Shown: piece after piece, positions 45,087 to 54,151 of the stretch
Position numbering within the stretch: position 1 is the first letter of the stretch
Layout of the letters: each line of letters starts with the position of its first letter
Source: CALKXV01 sp965228905
GTDB lineage: Bacteria; Pseudomonadota; Alphaproteobacteria; Rhodobacterales; Rhodobacteraceae
Assembly (NCBI GenBank): GCA_965228905.1
Contig: CBDDII010000003.1
Span: forward strand, 620,001 to 684,000
DNA: 64,000 nt
Reading direction: 5' to 3'
Position numbers and translations under genes: made by a program
Notes under the pieces: model-generated
Told to the model about the DNA's origin: nothing
Databases searched by the model: none
The model's input: only the letters and a program-made list of their open reading frames with translations

Positions 45087-45820
45087 CTAAAGCCCCAGTT
45101 CTGATCGTCGGCGCCCGTTCCGATATCGGCCAGGCCATTGCTCGCGCCTTCGCAGCCGAAGGTCACGCCGTTCAACTGGCCGCGCGCAACGCCTACACTC
45201 TGGAACCTTTTCGCGCCGATCTGGAGCTTCGCCACAACGTGGCGGTCACCTTGCACGAGTTCGACGCGCTGGCGACCGAAAGTCATGAGGGGGTCGTGGC
45301 GGCTCTGCCCGACCTCCCCGAGATTGCGGTCTCGGTCGTGGGCTATATGGGCGAACAGGATGAAAGCGAGCGCGATCTGGAGGCCGCCGCTCGCGTGATG
45401 CGCAGTAACTTCGAAGGCCCCGCCAGCATTCTGGCGGTACTAGCCAACGCGTTCGAAGCCCGGGGCAGTGGCACGCTGGTCGGTGTCAGCTCTGTCGCGG
45501 GCGACCGGGGGCGCGCCACCAATTATGTCTATGGCTCGGCCAAGGCGGGCTTCACGGCGTTTCTCTCAGGCCTTCGCAACCGGCTTGCCAAGAAAGGCGT
45601 CCATGTGGTGACCGTGCTGCCGGGCTTCGTCGCCACCCAAATGACCGTCGGCATGGATCTGCCCGAGAAACTCACCGCCGAACCAGATGAAGTCGGCGCC
45701 GCGACGCTCGCCGCCGTGCAAAAGGGGCGCAACGTGATCTATGTTCGCCGAATCTGGTGTCTTGTGATGCTAATCATCCGCAACATTCCCGAGATAATCT
45801 TCAAGAAGCTATCGATCTGA
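45083..45820 (+). CDS. dprE2: DprE2-like short-chain dehydrogenase
   Basis: A 245-residue SDR with IVGARSDIGQAIA (cofactor site), GVSSVAGDRGRATNYVYGSAKAG (Ser, YxxxK) and a C-terminal hydrophobic IIRNIPEIIFKKLSI. This C-terminus closely resembles mycobacterial DprE2, which reduces the keto intermediate made by DprE1. Together the pair would epimerise a polyprenyl-phospho-pentose. It overlaps the oxidase stop by 4 bases. The DNA between its stop and the IS remnant at 45948 is non-coding. Confidence 0.85.
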   Translation: MTKAPVLIVGARSDIGQAIARAFAAEGHAVQLAARNAYTLEPFRADLELRHNVAVTLHEFDALATESHEGVVAALPDLPEIAVSVVGYMGEQDESERDLEAAARVMRSNFEGPASILAVLANAFEARGSGTLVGVSSVAGDRGRATNYVYGSAKAGFTAFLSGLRNRLAKKGVHVVTVLPGFVATQMTVGMDLPEKLTAEPDEVGAATLAAVQKGRNVIYVRRIWCLVMLIIRNIPEIIFKKLSI

Positions 45821-45947
45821 AGCCCCGTTTTTTTGGCAAGTTTGCCGGGAGTGTCACAGGTGGTGACGACGGATGCCCGCCGTCAGAGTTTTTCGGAGAG
45901 CTGAGGCAGTTTCATAACAGAGGCTCTGGTTCGGTTTCTGTTTGAGT

Positions 45948-46229
45948 TCAGGCAGCAGCAGATTGGTGCGGCAACCGGCGCTTTCGGAATGTCTGTTTAT
46001 TGATCTCCTCGCTCATCTTCAGGATCTTCGCGCTTCGGCCGCAACAGACGTCGACGGGTGTCAGGTCGGCCAGGCTCTCGCGATAGCGGTTGTTGTTGTA
46101 GTGGTCGTCGAATGCACCGATCTGCCGCTCCAGGTCGCCGAGCAGAAAGTAATTTTCCAGTAGTATCAGGTTCTTCATGGTTTGGTGCCAGCGCTCGATC
46201 TTGCCTTGGGTCTGGGGATGCCCGAACGC
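45948..46229 (-). pseudogene. IS3-family orfB C-terminal remnant
   Basis: Encodes HPQTQGKIERWHQTMKNLILLENYFLLGDLERQIGAF and YRESLADLTPVDVCCGR, the end of an IS3-type transposase including the catalytic Glu (KIERWH). It stops at about 46229, where an IS3-C fragment on the other strand takes over. A more degraded relative is at 50960-51162. Confidence 0.8.
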
Positions 46230-46560
46230 CAAGGATGGCGGGTGAACCAGAAGAACCTGAGGCGCCTTTACCGTGAAGAGAAGCTGCAAGTGCGCAAGCG
46301 TGGCAGCCGAAAGCGAGCCCTGGGGACACGCAGGCCGATGCGGGTGCGGGAGCGACCAAACGAACGCTGAAGACTGGGTTTCGTCACGGACACATTCACT
46401 TATGGGCGCAGGTTCCGTGTGCTAGCCATCGTCGATGATTTCAGCCGGGAATGCTTGGCCCTCGTCGCGGACACGTCGCTGTCGGGGCTGCGTGTTACCC
46501 ATGAACAGACGGCGATCATGGCGCGACGCGGACGCTCCCAGGCCATAGTCAGCGACAACG
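46230..46560 (+). pseudogene. IS3-C orfB N-terminal half
   Basis: Reads QGWRVNQKKLRRLYREEKLQVRKRGSRKRALG, a TGA in place of the Trp after PNER, then FRVLAIVDDFSRECLALV and RSQAIVSDN, where IS110 copy 5 cuts. It has lost its 5' part and has one nonsense codon. Confidence 0.82.
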
Positions 46561-48185
46561 TCCTATGTCGGGAACTTCCGGCTGTTTAGGTCAGCAGGTC
46601 ATGGGGCATCCGGCAAACCGGATGCCCTACAATCCTTGCCCAGACGGGCTCTGCCGTCAAGAAATGATCTCTTCCATAGCAAACACAGGGTACGCGCGAT
46701 GGCGGCCCTCACCGTCCTTAATACGAGATCCCATTTCCCAAGCAGAAGGCCCAAACATTATCTACGAGGTCAGCACACTGCCTCCACGGCTCATCAGAGA
46801 GAGGTCCTTCCGCCTGGGCTCACCCCCTCGAAGAAGGGGCGATAGGGTTCGCCGTGTTTGACCACGGCGTGTACGGTGCGCGCCATCTTTGCTGCGATTG
46901 CGGTGTAGGCCTTGCGACGCAGATGGGCATTGTGACGGTCTTTGGAGATGTAGCGCTCGAACTTGTCGCGGAAGCTGTTGGTCCGCTTCAGTACTGCGGT
47001 CTGGCCGGCCATCCAGAGCGTGCGGCGCAACCGGGCATTGCCGTACTTCGAGATCCGGCTCTGGCCGCGGAACATGCCCGACTGCACGGTGGCAAGGTCC
47101 ATGCCGCAGAACTTCAGAAACTGCCGGTGATGGCGAAAACGACGCAGGTCACCGGCCTCGGCCAGGATGGTCATGGCGTTGATCGGGCCGATCCCGGGAA
47201 TGGTTGTCAGCAGCTGATAATCGGGGAGGTCCGAAAGTAATTCGACGGCCCGCGCCTCAATGATATCGCGCTGTCGGATTAGGCTTCTGCCTTCAGCCAA
47301 CACCAAGCGGAACATGCGGACAGCGTCAGAATCCGGCTGAACTGGCAAGCCCACCGAGCCAACGGCCGTGGCATAAATATCTGAGAGCAAACGCTCTTTG
47401 GACACTTTGCGTCCAACCACTTTCCATGCATCGGCAATGAATGCCTCCCGGCTCATCGCTGTGATCATATGCGGGGTTGAATACTTCTCGAGGAAAGCCA
47501 GGAACCAGTCGGTTCTCGAATTCCGGTGAAATCGTTCGGCCTCGGGGAAGTAGAGCGGCAGATAATGTGTCAGGATGCGATGCCACAGCTCGGTCTTCGA
47601 ACGGGAGACGATCTCATGGGTCTTTGACAGTTCCTGAATGTCGGCGGTCCCGGTCACCAACGGATCGTGAAAGAACTGAACCGCGCCGATCTCCAGCATA
47701 TGCAGGATGACCTGGGCGTCCTTAGGATCGTTCTTATCCCAACTGTTATGCAGAGCTTCTCGCGTTCGCGCCAGACCGACGGAGGACACAAGCTTCAACT
47801 CGAATCCGACCTGTCCGAGATGGTGAGCCAAGACACGGTGATAATTGCCGGTCGCCTCAAACCCGATCCGCACTGGCAGATCATAGCTGGCAAGAGCGGC
47901 TGAGAGGCGCTGAAAATCCTCCAAGGTGTTCGTAACTGTCATGCGGCGGCGGCGCTTCTTGCCGGGAATGCTGATCAGCACCTCATGTCGATGCTTGGAT
48001 ATGTCGATGGCGACCAACAAGGTCGAAAGGGTAGCATAGGTAGTGGTCATAGCCGGTCTCCTCAGCGGCGTGGTTATGCAAAACCACTGTTGAGACCTGA
48101 GACCCGGTTATGGCCACCCGCTGCGCAGTTTGAGGGCTGCGCAGGCGGCCATAACCTCTTAGCGGCGCTTCTTCCCGAGGTGCTA
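46561..48185 (-). mobile_element. IS110-family element, copy 5
   Basis: 1625 bp. Flanks are GTCAGCGACAACG and TGGCACGGAACTG, the DNG-TEL codons of IS3-C, a third host type. Here the right-flank dinucleotide is TG rather than CG, the only departure among six copies. Confidence 0.92.
46794..48050 (-). CDS. IS110-family transposase, copy 5
   Basis: 418 residues, same translation as the other intact copies. Confidence 0.95.
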   Translation of the reverse strand: MTTTYATLSTLLVAIDISKHRHEVLISIPGKKRRRRMTVTNTLEDFQRLSAALASYDLPVRIGFEATGNYHRVLAHHLGQVGFELKLVSSVGLARTREALHNSWDKNDPKDAQVILHMLEIGAVQFFHDPLVTGTADIQELSKTHEIVSRSKTELWHRILTHYLPLYFPEAERFHRNSRTDWFLAFLEKYSTPHMITAMSREAFIADAWKVVGRKVSKERLLSDIYATAVGSVGLPVQPDSDAVRMFRLVLAEGRSLIRQRDIIEARAVELLSDLPDYQLLTTIPGIGPINAMTILAEAGDLRRFRHHRQFLKFCGMDLATVQSGMFRGQSRISKYGNARLRRTLWMAGQTAVLKRTNSFRDKFERYISKDRHNAHLRRKAYTAIAAKMARTVHAVVKHGEPYRPFFEGVSPGGRTSL

Positions 48186-48545
48186 TGGCACGGAACTGAC
48201 CAGTATGGCGGTGCTCAAATGGTGCCAGGATACGCGGATCGACTGGCACTACATCGCGCCTAGAAAAACCATGCAGAACGCCTTTGTCGAAAGTTTCAAC
48301 GGTAGCTTCCGGGACGCGCTTTTTGAACGAAACCCTTTTCTCATCGCTGGCCGAAGCCCGCGAGAAAATCATCGAATGGAAGGACGACTACAACCGCACC
48401 AGACCGCACTTATCCCTAGGCAACCTCACGCCATGGCAATTTGCGATGAAATCGAGACCGGAAACCAAGGCCGCCTGATGTCAGATATCAACCGACGGAC
48501 TCTCCCAAAAGCTGGAGGGACGTCGGGTCTCAGGGCACTTAGACG
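48186..48545 (+). pseudogene. IS3-C orfB C-terminal half
   Basis: Continues GTELTSMAVLKWCQDTRIDWHYIAP and NAFVESFNGSFRDALF, with the catalytic Glu. After a one-base frameshift near 48320 it ends REKIIEWKDDYNRTRPHLSLGN with a stop at 48478. The IS terminus GGAGGGACGTCGGGTCTCA is at about 48526-48544. Confidence 0.85.
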
Positions 48546-48633
48546 TATCTGGGCACGGATGCTATCAAAACACACACGCACAAATTTCAACCGGATACTA
48601 GCTTGTCACGCTGTGGAACGATATTCCCTTTGT

Positions 48634-49848
48634 ATGTCAAATCGGAATTCTGAACCTATCGCTTATCTGACAAGTGCATATCCAGCATTGTCGCATACCT
48701 TCGTCCAACGTGAAATTGCCGGACTGCGGGCCGCCGGACATAAGGTTCTGACGGCTTCGATCCGCAAGACTACCGGATCACACATATCCGGATCAGTTGA
48801 GTCTGAAGAGGCTAAACATACCTTCTATGTGCTTTCCGCAGCCCCAGCGAAGCTTTTTCCATCTTTGCTGCGCGCCATGATCCGACCTTGGCTACTCGTG
48901 CTTGCAATCGCGTTGGCGTGGCGAACCCGACCACCTGGAATTAAGGCCGCACTCTGGCAAATGTTTTACTTACTAGAAGCTGTAATACTTGCTGATCATC
49001 TGCGGAACCAAGGTGTCCGACATTTGCACTGCCATTTCGCCAATGCTGGTTGTTCAGTTGCTATGTTGGCTGGTGTTCTGGCGGAAGTTCCTTACAGTTT
49101 TACGCTGCACGGTCCTGACACATTCTTCGAGCCATATAAATGGAGACTCGATGAAAAGATCGCACGTGCAAGTTTCGTCGTGTGCATCAGCCATTTCTGT
49201 CGCAGCCAAGGAATGATCTTTGCTTCGCCAGAGCACTGGGAAAAAATGAAGATCGTTCATTGTGGAGTCGATCCTGCGCGATATTCGAATGCAGTGAGAC
49301 CGCCGGGAAAGATGTTGATGTTTGTGGGCCGCCTTGCAGCGGTTAAGGGTGTAGCGGTGCTGTTGCGTGCGATCGCTGAGTTGACGCCGCGACACCCGGA
49401 TTTACATCTTACTTTGATTGGAGAAGGCACAGAACAAGAATCACTGGAAGAGTTGGCCCAAGAGCTTGGAATCACTGAGCAGATTACCTTTGCCGGACCA
49501 AAAACCCAAAGTGAGGTGGCCGAAGCGCTTGCAGCTTCGGACGTTTTTGTATTGCCGTCTTTTGCTGAAGGAGTGCCGGTGGTTCTGATGGAGGCAATGG
49601 CCAGTCGGCAGCCAGTGATCACAACTCGCATCGCGGGCATTCCTGAACTTGTTGAAGATGGTGTGAACGGCCGGTTGGTTCCTCCAGGCAACATCAGCGC
49701 GTTGGCCGAAGCGATTGAGGAACTCCTTTCTGCTCCCGACATTCGAACGAAAATGGGCCAGTCCGGTCGTTCAAAAGTTGAGGCGGAGTTTAATGCCGGG
49801 ATTGAAGCCATTAAAATCGGAAAGCTAATCGACGAAGTGAGCAAGTGA
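48634..49848 (+). CDS. GT4 family glycosyltransferase
   Basis: A 404-residue GT-B enzyme. It opens with SAYPALSHTFVQREIAGLRAAGHKV, the common start of colanic-acid-type GT4 enzymes. HLHCHFANAG and FTLHGPD follow, then the donor domain with FVGRLAAVKGV, VFVLPSFAEGVPVVLMEAMA (EX7E-type) and GVNGRLVPPGN. The ATG at 48634 is chosen; the frame is open far upstream only because it happens to run into the IS3-C remnant. A terminator follows the gene, so it is probably transcribed alone. Sugar and acceptor are unknown. Confidence 0.88.
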   Translation: MSNRNSEPIAYLTSAYPALSHTFVQREIAGLRAAGHKVLTASIRKTTGSHISGSVESEEAKHTFYVLSAAPAKLFPSLLRAMIRPWLLVLAIALAWRTRPPGIKAALWQMFYLLEAVILADHLRNQGVRHLHCHFANAGCSVAMLAGVLAEVPYSFTLHGPDTFFEPYKWRLDEKIARASFVVCISHFCRSQGMIFASPEHWEKMKIVHCGVDPARYSNAVRPPGKMLMFVGRLAAVKGVAVLLRAIAELTPRHPDLHLTLIGEGTEQESLEELAQELGITEQITFAGPKTQSEVAEALAASDVFVLPSFAEGVPVVLMEAMASRQPVITTRIAGIPELVEDGVNGRLVPPGNISALAEAIEELLSAPDIRTKMGQSGRSKVEAEFNAGIEAIKIGKLIDEVSK

Positions 49849-49874
49849 ACAAAAATGAGATGGCCTAGTCGGCT

Positions 49875-49894
49875 TCCGACGCGCGTCGGATTTT
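49875..49894 (+). terminator. Rho-independent terminator after GT4 gene
   Basis: TCCGACGCGCGTCGGA forms a perfect self-complementary stem followed directly by TTTT, 27 bases after the stop of the GT4 gene. Confidence 0.7.
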
Positions 49895-50017
49895 GAATTT
49901 TGGACAGTCTTGCGGTAGGCCTATCAACGCACGAACAAGGGAACTTTGTTTTGAGAAGTTTCACAAAATGTGTGAGGTCTCTGGCACTTGATACACAGAC
50001 TTAGATATCGGTACACG

Positions 50018-50959
50018 ATGGAAAAACGATTTCTACGCAAGGCAAAGGCACATCTTCTGAGATTTCATGAAGAGCACCGGCCACTGATAATCATGGGGTT
50101 GCGAAGGGGTGGCAGCACCATGGTTGCCGATGCGGTGAGTGCAAATCGTGGTATCTGGTTCTCCAATGAACCCTACGCGATGTTTCCAGGGCGCCCTGGA
50201 TTTCCAGAGAAATCCAAACGTTTGTTTGTCCCAAAGCACTCGCATTTTTTTGATTTGTCATCTCAGGAGGCGTCTCGATTCGAAGAGTTTTCTCTTGACC
50301 TCCTAAGAGCCAGATTCCGGTCAATGGGTACGTCCCGTCGTACTTTACCGGGACTGAAGGCCAATCGAACGTGCCTAAAAATCTTGAATGCGCCCTGGAT
50401 GTTGCCTTGGTTTGCAGAAAAGACGAATACACAAATCATCGCGCTGATTCGCCATCCCGGTGCGCAGGCACGATCTGTTATTCGCCAAGGTTGGAGGCTG
50501 CCGGTTGAAGCATATCTTGATCGTCCCGCAATGTTGGAGCGAGTGCTTCGGAGTGACCAACTTGCTGCAGCATACCGCATATGGGAGGGCGGTGATGCTT
50601 GGCAACGCGCTATTTTGGATTGGGTGATAACCAGTTATCCGCTCCGAAATAGCGAAAACGCGCGCTTGTATCGTGCAACATACGAGTCAATTGTTCGTGA
50701 TCCGGATAGTTTTATCGACCAGGTTTTGATTGAGAAATGTGAGTTGAAAGACCGAACAGCCATGAAAACGGCGTTATTGCAACCGTCGGGAAGCTCAAGC
50801 TTAAACACCCAATCGACTATGCGGTCAATAGAGGAACGCAACGTAGAGAGCCTGCTGAACGATTGGCGTGGCCATTGCTCATCATCCGAATTGAGTGCGG
50901 GCCAGGAGATTTTAGATATTTTTGAGGTTTATGAATATAGTTTTGATCCTGGTATTTAG
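50018..50959 (+). CDS. Sulfotransferase family protein, divergent
   Basis: A 313-residue protein with a P-loop-like IIMGLRRGGSTMVADAV near residue 23 and LIRHPGAQARSVIRQGW as 3'-phosphate site, the arrangement of PAPS-dependent sulfotransferases. The loop differs from the other four in the window (RRGGST rather than MKSGT or PKTGG), so it is a separate subfamily. The ATG at 50018 is used; a TTG at 49988 with GAGG upstream is a real alternative. It stands alone after the GT4 terminator. Confidence 0.75.
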   Translation: MEKRFLRKAKAHLLRFHEEHRPLIIMGLRRGGSTMVADAVSANRGIWFSNEPYAMFPGRPGFPEKSKRLFVPKHSHFFDLSSQEASRFEEFSLDLLRARFRSMGTSRRTLPGLKANRTCLKILNAPWMLPWFAEKTNTQIIALIRHPGAQARSVIRQGWRLPVEAYLDRPAMLERVLRSDQLAAAYRIWEGGDAWQRAILDWVITSYPLRNSENARLYRATYESIVRDPDSFIDQVLIEKCELKDRTAMKTALLQPSGSSSLNTQSTMRSIEERNVESLLNDWRGHCSSSELSAGQEILDIFEVYEYSFDPGI

Positions 50960-51162
50960 TGGCCGTCGTCGCGCCCCAAGTAAACATCTGCTGGGATGAG
51001 GTTTTGCGGGCTCTCGAGAAAGCGCTGGGAGTTGTATTTATAAATAAAGGCACCGATCTGTTTCCTGATGGCAGGTAGTAGTTTTACAGCAAGATACGGT
51101 TCTTCAATATCTGGTGTAAGTGCCGTTTCAAAATCCCCTAAAGTGGCTAAATAACTTCCCAC
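50960..51162 (-). pseudogene. IS3-family orfB tail remnant
   Basis: Encodes QIGAFIYKYNSQRFLESPQNLIPADVYLGRDDGH, the degraded end of an IS3 transposase related to that at 45948-46229. Nothing upstream of it is recognisable. Confidence 0.65.
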
Positions 51163-51178
51163 TTTCCCGTCTCGATGA

Positions 51179-51627
51179 TCAGCCGGCTGTTTCGATCATT
51201 TTCTCCTGTATTGGCGGGGGCCCGGGACGTTTTGGAACGGGCGGCGTCGTGATGGGTGCGTTCGCGCGGGTGTGCTCGGGGACTAGGTCGGTATGCACGC
51301 GGTAGCCGGCGCCCTCGATCTGGAGGACAACAGCGTGGTGTAGAAGCCGATCTAGAAGCGCGGTGGCGACGACGGGGTCGCCGAAGACCTCGCCCCATTC
51401 TGCGAAGCCCCTGTTGGATTTGAGGACCATTGCCCCTTTCGTACGGCGGCCGTTGACCATTTGGAAGAACAGGTTAGCGCCGTCTTGGGTGATGGGGAGG
51501 TAGCCGATTTCGTCCGTGATGCGCAGGGATGTGCGTGCCTAGAAGCGGATTTTCTCGACCAGATGGCCCTCGCGTTCGGCTTGGGACAGCCCTTCGAGCA
51601 ACTCTGCCAGAGTCGCGCGATAGGGGC
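51179..51627 (-). pseudogene. IS21-type istB remnant
   Basis: The minus strand reads YRATLAELLEGLSQAEREGHLVEKIRF, a TAG stop at about 51540, then LRITDEIGYLPITQDGANLFFQMVNGRRTKGAMVLKSNRGFAEWGEVFGDPVVATALLDRLLHH in several conserved blocks of the IstB ATPase C-terminal half. Its 5' part was cut off by the IS3-A insertion at 51628 and does not resume clearly beyond 54496. Nonsense codon plus truncation: dead. Confidence 0.85.
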
Positions 51628-51630
51628 TGT

Positions 51631-51934
51631 CTAGCCCCCTACGCCTGGGCCACTAATCAGGGGTTTCTCTAGTAAGGTTTCTGGGACTGGCGGACGCATG
51701 TTTAGCGCCTGATGAGGGCGGGTGTGATTGTATTGCTTGAGCCAGTGATTGATGACGATCTGGGCTTGCTCGGTCGTTGTGAACCATTCGGCATTGAGAA
51801 CCTCCCGGCGCAGTGTCCCGTTGAAGCGCTCATTATAGCCATTCTCCCAGGGCGATCCCGGGTAAATTCGGATCGGCTTGATGCCAACGCGTCGAAGCCA
51901 GCCTTGCATCGCTTCTGCTGCGAACTCGGGGCCG
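51631..51934 (-). pseudogene. IS3-A-like orfB C-terminal half (copy 4)
   Basis: As 7648-7951 with substitutions (TTEQAQ, LKQYNHTRP, LLEKPLISGPGVGG). Begins right after the IS110 end. Confidence 0.88.
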
Positions 51935-53559
51935 TAGCACCTCGGGAAGAAGCGCCGCTAAGAGGTTATGGCCGCCTGCGCAGCCCTCAAACTGCGCAGC
52001 GGGTGGCCATAACCGGGTCTCAGGTCTCAACAGTGGTTTTGCATAACCACGCCGCTGAGGAGACCGGCTATGACCACTACCTATGCTACCCTTTCGACCT
52101 TGTTGGTCGCCATCGACATATCCAAGCATCGACATGAGGTGCTGATCAGCATTCCCGGCAAGAAGCGCCGCCGCCGCATGACAGTTACGAACACCTTGGA
52201 GGATTTTCAGCGCCTCTCAGCCGCTCTTGCCAGCTATGATCTGCCAGTGCGGATCGGGTTTGAGGCGACCGGCAATTATCACCGTGTCTTGGCTCACCAT
52301 CTCGGACAGGTCGGATTCGAGTTGAAGCTTGTGTCCTCCGTCGGTCTGGCGCGAACGCGAGAAGCTCTGCATAACAGTTGGGATAAGAACGATCCTAAGG
52401 ACGCCCAGGTCATCCTGCATATGCTGGAGATCGGCGCGGTTCAGTTCTTTCACGATCCGTTGGTGACCGGGACCGCCGACATTCAGGAACTGTCAAAGAC
52501 CCATGAGATCGTCTCCCGTTCGAAGACCGAGCTGTGGCATCGCATCCTGACACATTATCTGCCGCTCTACTTCCCCGAGGCCGAACGATTTCACCGGAAT
52601 TCGAGAACCGACTGGTTCCTGGCTTTCCTCGAGAAGTATTCAACCCCGCATATGATCACAGCGATGAGCCGGGAGGCATTCATTGCCGATGCATGGAAAG
52701 TGGTTGGACGCAAAGTGTCCAAAGAGCGTTTGCTCTCAGATATTTATGCCACGGCCGTTGGCTCGGTGGGCTTGCCAGTTCAGCCGGATTCTGACGCTGT
52801 CCGCATGTTCCGCTTGGTGTTGGCTGAAGGCAGAAGCCTAATCCGACAGCGCGATATCATTGAGGCGCGGGCCGTCGAATTACTTTCGGACCTCCCCGAT
52901 TATCAGCTGCTGACAACCATTCCCGGGATCGGCCCGATCAACGCCATGACCATCCTGGCCGAGGCCGGTGACCTGCGTCGTTTTCGCCATCACCGGCAGT
53001 TTCTGAAGTTCTGCGGCATGGACCTTGCCACCGTGCAGTCGGGCATGTTCCGCGGCCAGAGCCGGATCTCGAAGTACGGCAATGCCCGGTTGCGCCGCAC
53101 GCTCTGGATGGCCGGCCAGACCGCAGTACTGAAGCGGACCAACAGCTTCCGCGACAAGTTCGAGCGCTACATCTCCAAAGACCGTCACAATGCCCATCTG
53201 CGTCGCAAGGCCTACACCGCAATCGCAGCAAAGATGGCGCGCACCGTACACGCCGTGGTCAAACACGGCGAACCCTATCGCCCCTTCTTCGAGGGGGTGA
53301 GCCCAGGCGGAAGGACCTCTCTCTGATGAGCCGTGGAGGCAGTGTGCTGACCTCGTAGATAATGTTTGGGCCTTCTGCTTGGGAAATGGGATCTCGTATT
53401 AAGGACGGTGAGGGCCGCCATCGCGCGTACCCTGTGTTTGCTATGGAAGAGATCATTTCTTGACGGCAGAGCCCGTCTGGGCAAGGATTGTAGGGCATCC
53501 GGTTTGCCGGATGCCCCATGACCTGCTGACCTAAACAGCCGGAAGTTCCCGACATAGGA
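51935..53559 (+). mobile_element. IS110-family element, copy 6
   Basis: 1625 bp; flanks CTCGGGGCCG and CGTTATCAGATCGG are again the DNG codons of the host. Direct repeat of copy 1, 42 kb away, and inverted to copies 2-5. Confidence 0.92.
52070..53326 (+). CDS. IS110-family transposase, copy 6
   Basis: 418 residues, same translation as the other intact copies although its host IS has diverged, so IS110 arrived here recently. Confidence 0.95.
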   Translation: MTTTYATLSTLLVAIDISKHRHEVLISIPGKKRRRRMTVTNTLEDFQRLSAALASYDLPVRIGFEATGNYHRVLAHHLGQVGFELKLVSSVGLARTREALHNSWDKNDPKDAQVILHMLEIGAVQFFHDPLVTGTADIQELSKTHEIVSRSKTELWHRILTHYLPLYFPEAERFHRNSRTDWFLAFLEKYSTPHMITAMSREAFIADAWKVVGRKVSKERLLSDIYATAVGSVGLPVQPDSDAVRMFRLVLAEGRSLIRQRDIIEARAVELLSDLPDYQLLTTIPGIGPINAMTILAEAGDLRRFRHHRQFLKFCGMDLATVQSGMFRGQSRISKYGNARLRRTLWMAGQTAVLKRTNSFRDKFERYISKDRHNAHLRRKAYTAIAAKMARTVHAVVKHGEPYRPFFEGVSPGGRTSL

Positions 53560-54077
53560 CGTTATCAGATCGGATATACTCTGGGGAACCATGGCGCAGC
53601 AGGAGCGGATAGAGTGCTTCGAGGACATCGTCGGCACCCATCTGGTGCGGACCACAACAGCCAAGGCCTGACGCGTGAACTCATCGAGCACCGTCAGCAT
53701 CTTGTAGCTGCGCCCATTGCTGAGCTTGTCGTGGACGAAGTCCTCTCTCGGCAGATTGCTTCGCAATCGCCTGCCGGGCAATGGATGGCCCAGACGTGGT
53801 TCTGGTGTGTGGGCCTCATTCGGATGACCGAGCTGTCTTTGTGGTAGAGCCGTTTGCGCTTCTTGTGGCGCTGCGGGAGCTGTAGCCCTTCTTCGCGCCA
53901 AAGCCGCTCGACCTTCTTGTGGTTCACCTTCCAGCCTTCAACATGAAGCAGCTCAGTGATCTTGCGATAGCCGTACCGACCGTACTGCTTCGCCAGCCGG
54001 ATCAGTGCCAACCGCAACGCATCATCGTCCCTCGGCGCTGGTCGATATTGCAGGGAGCTCCGCGCGAGGCCGATCAC
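53560..54077 (-). pseudogene. IS3-A-like orfB N-terminal half (copy 4), also disrupted by a small palindrome
   Basis: Shows YGYRKITELLHVEGWKVNHKKVE as in other copies. The frame then breaks within the first catalytic motif (VWAIHCPAGD...) because about 50 bases with a palindrome are inserted at 53742-53792. The frame resumes as DFVHDKLSNGRSYKML and ends at the IS110 junction. This host transposase is thus broken twice. Confidence 0.85.
53749..53776. repeat. REP-like palindrome inserted in IS3-A orfB
   Basis: CGGCAG-ATTGC-TTC-GCAAT-CGC-CTGCCG forms a stem of about 11 pairs with a short loop. It is absent from the same position of copies 1 and 2, where GACTTCGTGCACG is continuous with VWAID. 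Confidence 0.6.
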
Positions 54078-54151
54078 CCGGCACGTCCGGCGTTCAGACG
54101 TCGCGAGCTTCTGGCGCGTGTGAATGACGGCCTGACGGAGCTCCTCTGTGG

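Noticed and set aside
48205..48633. Apparent N-terminal extension of the GT4 protein (total 547 residues)
   Set aside because: The first ~143 residues read through an IS3-C orfB remnant; the glycosyltransferase fold begins at the ATG at 48634.
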